Assembly: GCA_030840335.1 (NCBI GenBank)
Contig: JAUZFR010000101.1
Span: forward strand, 1-34,296
Source: Actinomycetota bacterium
GTDB taxonomy: Bacteria; Actinomycetota; Actinomycetes; Actinomycetales; Microbacteriaceae
Direction: 5' to 3'
Length of the DNA stretch: 34,296 nt
Shown piece after piece: positions 31,704 through 34,296 of the stretch (its first letter is position 1; each line of letters starts with the position of its first letter). The notes beneath the pieces were generated by a model, which saw only the letters and a list, made by a program, of their open reading frames with translations, made no database searches and was not told the DNA's origin. Both the position numbers and the translations under genes were made by a program.

Positions 31704-32668
31704 TAGTCAGGTGCTCCTCGGCGTGCGATTTCAGCGGCCGCTTCGAGATAGGAGAGCGAGCCCGGAGAGTTGGTGTCGTAGCTGATGACAGTCTGCCCGT
31801 AACTCGGCGCCTCCGAAATGCGCACCGACCGGGGGATGAGGGTACGAAGGGTTTCCTTCGGAAAGTGGTCGCGCACTTCCTGTGCCACCTGGTTCGCGAG
31901 GTTCGTGCGGCCGTCGTACATCGTCAACAGAATCGTCGAGACTGCGAGCGCGGGGTTGAGGTGCTTCTCGATCAGTTCGATGTTCTTGAGCAGCTGGCTG
32001 AGCCCCTCGAGCGCGTAGTACTCGCACTGGATGGGGATCAGCACCTCTCGCGCGGCGACAAAGGCGTTAATCGTCAGCAGCCCAAGAGAAGGAGGGCAAT
32101 CGATGAAGACGAAGTGGAACAGCTCTTCGGATTCGTTGAGGAACTGGTCGAGGGCGGTGCGCAGGCGCTGCTCCCGAGCGACTAGTGAGACGAGTTCGAT
32201 CTCGGCTCCCGCCAGGTGGATGGTTGCCGGGAGGCAATAGAGCGCTTCGAACTCCGGACTCTTTTGCACCACGTCGGCCATCGGCTCGTCGTTGATGATC
32301 ACGTCGTACACGCTGACGGTGTCGGATCGATGCTCAACCCCAAGAGCCGTGGATGCGTTGCCCTGCGGATCGAGGTCGATCACAAGAACCCGCGCTCCGG
32401 CACGCGCAAGCGCGGCGGCGAGGTTGACGGTCGTCGTGGTCTTCCCCACGCCGCCCTTTTGGTTGGCAACCGTGAAGATTCGTGTCGCGCTTGGAAGCGG
32501 GAGCGCCTCCGCCGCAAGAGCCTGCTTGCGGCGGTGTATTTCCGCCAATTCCCGGGCGAGCGGAGTCTCCTCGAACGCGGGAACGGAAGGTCTTTCGCGT
32601 GACTCCGCCTGAGCCTCGACGGGCTCGTCGACGGCCGCTTCAGCGATATCGCCTTCTGGATGTTTCAC
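31703..32668 (-). CDS. parA: chromosome partitioning ATPase ParA (Soj)
   Basis: A 321-residue Walker-type ATPase that drives ParB-parS complexes apart on the nucleoid. An N-terminal extension (1-60, acidic then basic) precedes the deviant Walker A KGGVGKTT at 71-78. Further motifs are VLVIDLDPQGNAST and the switch region FIDCPPSLGLLT. I chose the GTG at 32668, which has AGAAGG 6 bases upstream. This start codon lies inside a parS site. An alternative TTG at 32707, directly after the rsmG stop, would add 13 basic residues (MSGRPRQRHRRFH) but has no ribosome site. Confidence 0.95.
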   Translation of the reverse strand: MKHPEGDIAEAAVDEPVEAQAESRERPSVPAFEETPLARELAEIHRRKQALAAEALPLPSATRIFTVANQKGGVGKTTTTVNLAAALARAGARVLVIDLDPQGNASTALGVEHRSDTVSVYDVIINDEPMADVVQKSPEFEALYCLPATIHLAGAEIELVSLVAREQRLRTALDQFLNESEELFHFVFIDCPPSLGLLTINAFVAAREVLIPIQCEYYALEGLSQLLKNIELIEKHLNPALAVSTILLTMYDGRTNLANQVAQEVRDHFPKETLRTLIPRSVRISEAPSYGQTVISYDTNSPGSLSYLEAAAEIARRGAPD

Positions 32669-32676
32669 GTGAAACC
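32661..32676. promoter_or_regulatory. parS site 1 at the parA start
   Basis: TGTTTCACGTGAAACC matches the universal parS TGTTNCACGTGAAACA at 15 of 16 positions and holds the CACGTG core. It covers the parA start codon, so ParB binding here could affect parA expression as well as segregation. Confidence 0.93.
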
Positions 32677-32707
32677 TTCTGTGTCGTTGTCGCGGTCTGC
32701 CGGACAA

Positions 32708-33340
32708 TCAGTCCACTGTAGCCCGAAAGACCCGGGTGACTTCAGGCAGGATGTCTGCTCCCAATTCGAGCACCTCGACGCCAGTGAGCCTCGCCCTGCG
32801 GATCTGCCTGGCTGCGGCGGTCACCTCGTCCGAAACTCGCGCACCTTTGAGGAAAACCATCTCTCCGCCGGGCCGCAACAGAGGCGCGGTGATCGGAATC
32901 AGCTTCGACAACGACGTCACCGCTCGAGCGGTCACCTGGTCGAGACCGGAGTCCAGCCGCACATCCTCAGCGCGCGCACGCAATACCGTCACATTGTCGA
33001 GTCCCAGCTCGGTCGACTCACGCTCCAGCCAGTCGATCCGTCGCTCCATCGGCTCGATGAGGACGAAATGGACGTCGGGGCGTGCGATCGCGAGAACAAG
33101 TCCGGGCAATCCGGCGCCGCTCCCGATGTCGCCGACCGTGCCTGCGCGCAACAGGGGAGCGACCAACACACAGTTCAGGATGTGCCGTGACCACAACCGT
33201 GGCGGTTCGAGGGGGCCGATAAGCCCTAGTTCCTCACCCCGCTGCCCCAGTTCCCTGGTGTACGCACGAGCCAGGTCAATGCGCGAACCGAAGAGCTGAG
33301 CCGCAACTACTGGCTCATCCTCGACGCTGACGGCGGTCAA
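32708..33340 (-). CDS. rsmG: 16S rRNA (guanine527-N7)-methyltransferase RsmG
   Basis: A 210-residue SAM-dependent methyltransferase (GidB) that makes m7G527 in the 530 loop of 16S rRNA. Loss gives low-level streptomycin resistance in other bacteria. The SAM site is VGDIGSGAGLPGLVLAIARP (about 68-87). Further motifs are LIEPMERRIDWLERE and ARAVTSL. The TTG start at 33340 touches parS site 2. No ribosome site is visible, so translation may depend on coupling to khpB, 26 bases upstream, or on a leaderless start. parA follows directly after the TGA. Confidence 0.94.
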   Translation of the reverse strand: MTAVSVEDEPVVAAQLFGSRIDLARAYTRELGQRGEELGLIGPLEPPRLWSRHILNCVLVAPLLRAGTVGDIGSGAGLPGLVLAIARPDVHFVLIEPMERRIDWLERESTELGLDNVTVLRARAEDVRLDSGLDQVTARAVTSLSKLIPITAPLLRPGGEMVFLKGARVSDEVTAAARQIRRARLTGVEVLELGADILPEVTRVFRATVD

Positions 33341-33356
33341 TGTTTCACGTGAAACG
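33341..33356. promoter_or_regulatory. parS site 2 upstream of rsmG
   Basis: TGTTTCACGTGAAACG matches parS at 15 of 16 positions. It lies in the 26-base gap between khpB and rsmG, immediately before the rsmG start codon. Confidence 0.93.
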
Positions 33357-33366
33357 TTGGCCGAGA

Positions 33367-33933
33367 TTATTTGGCGCCGGTGATGACCGTGTGGCGGTCG
33401 CGGCCTTCGCCCTCGGACTCCGAAACGTAGCCCCGTTCGCTCACGATGTCGTGCACAAGCTTGCGCTCGTACGACGACATCGCAGGCAGGGAAGCGGCCT
33501 CTGCTCCGGCATCGATGCGAGCAATCGCCTTGTCGACCAGAACCGCCAACTCGGCTGCGCGGGCCTCACGCGATCCGCCCACGTCAAGAATCAGCCGGGA
33601 GAACGAACCGGTCTTGGTCTGAACAGCAATCCGCGTCAGCTCCTGCAGCGCGTTCACCGTCTCTGGCTTCGAAAGCACGTTGAGGTTGCTGCTGCCCTCG
33701 GTCGAATTCACCGAAAGGTAGGCACGACCACCTCGGGCGTCAATGTCGATGTCCCCGTCGAGGTCGGCAATATCCAGCAATTCTTCGATGTAGTCGGCGG
33801 CAATGTCGCCTTCTTCCTCGAGCTGGGTAGCCGTCGGCGCATCCGTGGCTTCGCTTTCTGCCGCGTCGCCCTCGACGATCTCTGCAGTCGGCTCGATAAC
33901 GGTCTCGGTCTCGGTCTCGGTCACTTCAGTCAC
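33367..33933 (-). CDS. khpB: RNA-binding KH/R3H protein KhpB (Jag/EloR)
   Basis: A 188-residue RNA-binding protein linked to cell elongation and division in Gram-positives. An acidic N-terminal region (TETETETVIEPTAEIVEGD) is followed by a KH-like domain (about 45-115, DIDARGGRAYLSVNS) and a C-terminal R3H domain (about 120-185, LPAMSSYERKLVHDIVSERGYVSESEG, HTVITGAK). The long Jag_N domain of firmicute homologs is missing, as is usual in Actinobacteria. The GTG start overlaps the yidC stop by four bases (GTGA). The TETETE stretch comes from about 3.7 copies of GGTCTC at 33901-33922, a short repeat prone to length change. Confidence 0.93.
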   Translation of the reverse strand: MTEVTETETETVIEPTAEIVEGDAAESEATDAPTATQLEEEGDIAADYIEELLDIADLDGDIDIDARGGRAYLSVNSTEGSSNLNVLSKPETVNALQELTRIAVQTKTGSFSRLILDVGGSREARAAELAVLVDKAIARIDAGAEAASLPAMSSYERKLVHDIVSERGYVSESEGEGRDRHTVITGAK

Positions 33934-34296
33934 TTCTTGGTCGCGCCTTTCTTGGCTCTGTTCTTATTGACGGGCTGCTGGCGCTGCGTCGTCACTCTCT
34001 TGGGTTCTTCAACCGCGGTGAACCCGGCGGTACCGGCCGCGCCGGTATCCACTGCCGGCTGCGGGCGGCGCTGGCGCTTGCGTGCCATGCGGGCCTCGCG
34101 TGCAAGCGCGGCCTCTGAGCCGGGCGTTGGCATGTTCCGGATAACGATGAACTGCTGCACCATCGTCCAGAGGTTGGTGGTCAACCAATAGAACATGACG
34201 CCGAGTGGGAAATTGAACCCTGAGAACAGGAACACGAGCGGAAGGATGTACAGCAGGATCCGCTGCTGCTTGTAGGTCGGGCTCGCCTTCATCTCG
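33930..34296 (-). CDS. yidC: membrane protein insertase YidC, C-terminal part
   Basis: The partial gene runs off the right edge, and its 5' end is outside the window. The visible 121 residues include the last membrane segments (RILLYILPLVFLFSGFNFPLG and VMFYWLTTNLWTMVQQFIVI) typical of YidC/Oxa1, which inserts proteins into the cytoplasmic membrane. A long basic, disordered tail follows (ARKRQRRPQP ... NKNRAKKGATKK) that may bind the ribosome. The order yidC-khpB-rsmG-parA-parB is the standard origin-side arrangement. Confidence 0.94.
   Translation of the reverse strand, partial: EMKASPTYKQQRILLYILPLVFLFSGFNFPLGVMFYWLTTNLWTMVQQFIVIRNMPTPGSEAALAREARMARKRQRRPQPAVDTGAAGTAGFTAVEEPKRVTTQRQQPVNKNRAKKGATKK

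Noticed and set aside
33901-33922. GGTCTC repeats as a CRISPR or minisatellite feature
   Set aside because: The units are only six bases long without spacers and lie in frame in khpB, where they encode Thr-Glu repeats.

Overview
The window reads as chromosomal DNA of a high-GC Gram-positive actinomycete, most likely family Microbacteriaceae. This is inferred from base composition, the many GTG/TTG starts, an actinobacterial Ino1, and the gene order pcnA - DUF6049 - murJ - trxB - trxA ... parB - parA - rsmG - khpB - yidC. That order normally flanks the replication origin. dnaA, rpmH and rnpA should lie just beyond the right edge. I see no rRNA, tRNA, insertion sequence, integrase, phage module or CRISPR array.

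Left part (1-5580), zinc economy. An HU gene is followed by rpmB-rpmG-rpsN, which encode zinc-independent (cysteine-poor) L28, L33 and S14. Divergent from these is a CDF cation exporter. Then comes a znuA-znuC-znuB-zur operon: zinc uptake ABC transporter plus its Fur-family repressor. The znuA promoter has -35 and -10 hexamers lying inside the two arms of a perfect dyad, which is a good candidate Zur operator. Import, export, regulator and metal-sparing ribosomal proteins are therefore packed into about 5 kb.

Centre left (5582-15430). A 2-oxoacid dehydrogenase operon (E1alpha, E1beta, E2) sits behind a HisC/Pat-type aminotransferase. Next are a small membrane protein, a WXG100-like protein overlapping a gene for a secreted-type alpha/beta hydrolase, a low-molecular-weight tyrosine phosphatase overlapping purB, and two small membrane-protein genes.

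Centre (15434-20330), replication and translation. dnaB is preceded by an A+T-richer gap with six DnaA-box-like sequences. Then comes rpsF-ssb-rpsR-rplI, ending in a strong intrinsic terminator. rpsF and ino1 diverge from a promoter region whose -10 elements overlap on a palindrome.

Right part (20327-34296), origin-proximal block. It holds a lipoprotein with an internally duplicated four-cysteine domain, the tRNA nucleotidyltransferase gene, DUF6049 and murJ (cell wall lipid II export), thioredoxin reductase and thioredoxin, an aminotransferase plus a D-Ala-D-Ala-ligase-like gene, then parB/parA with two parS sites, rsmG, khpB and the 3' part of yidC. Compared with the Mycobacterium order, sigM, its anti-sigma gene, cwlM and mutT4 are missing.

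Recurring theme: at six places a TANNNT -10 element ends 6 or 7 bases before a start codon with no usable Shine-Dalgarno sequence, which suggests leaderless mRNAs. Large symmetric palindromes without T-tracts separate several convergent gene pairs.
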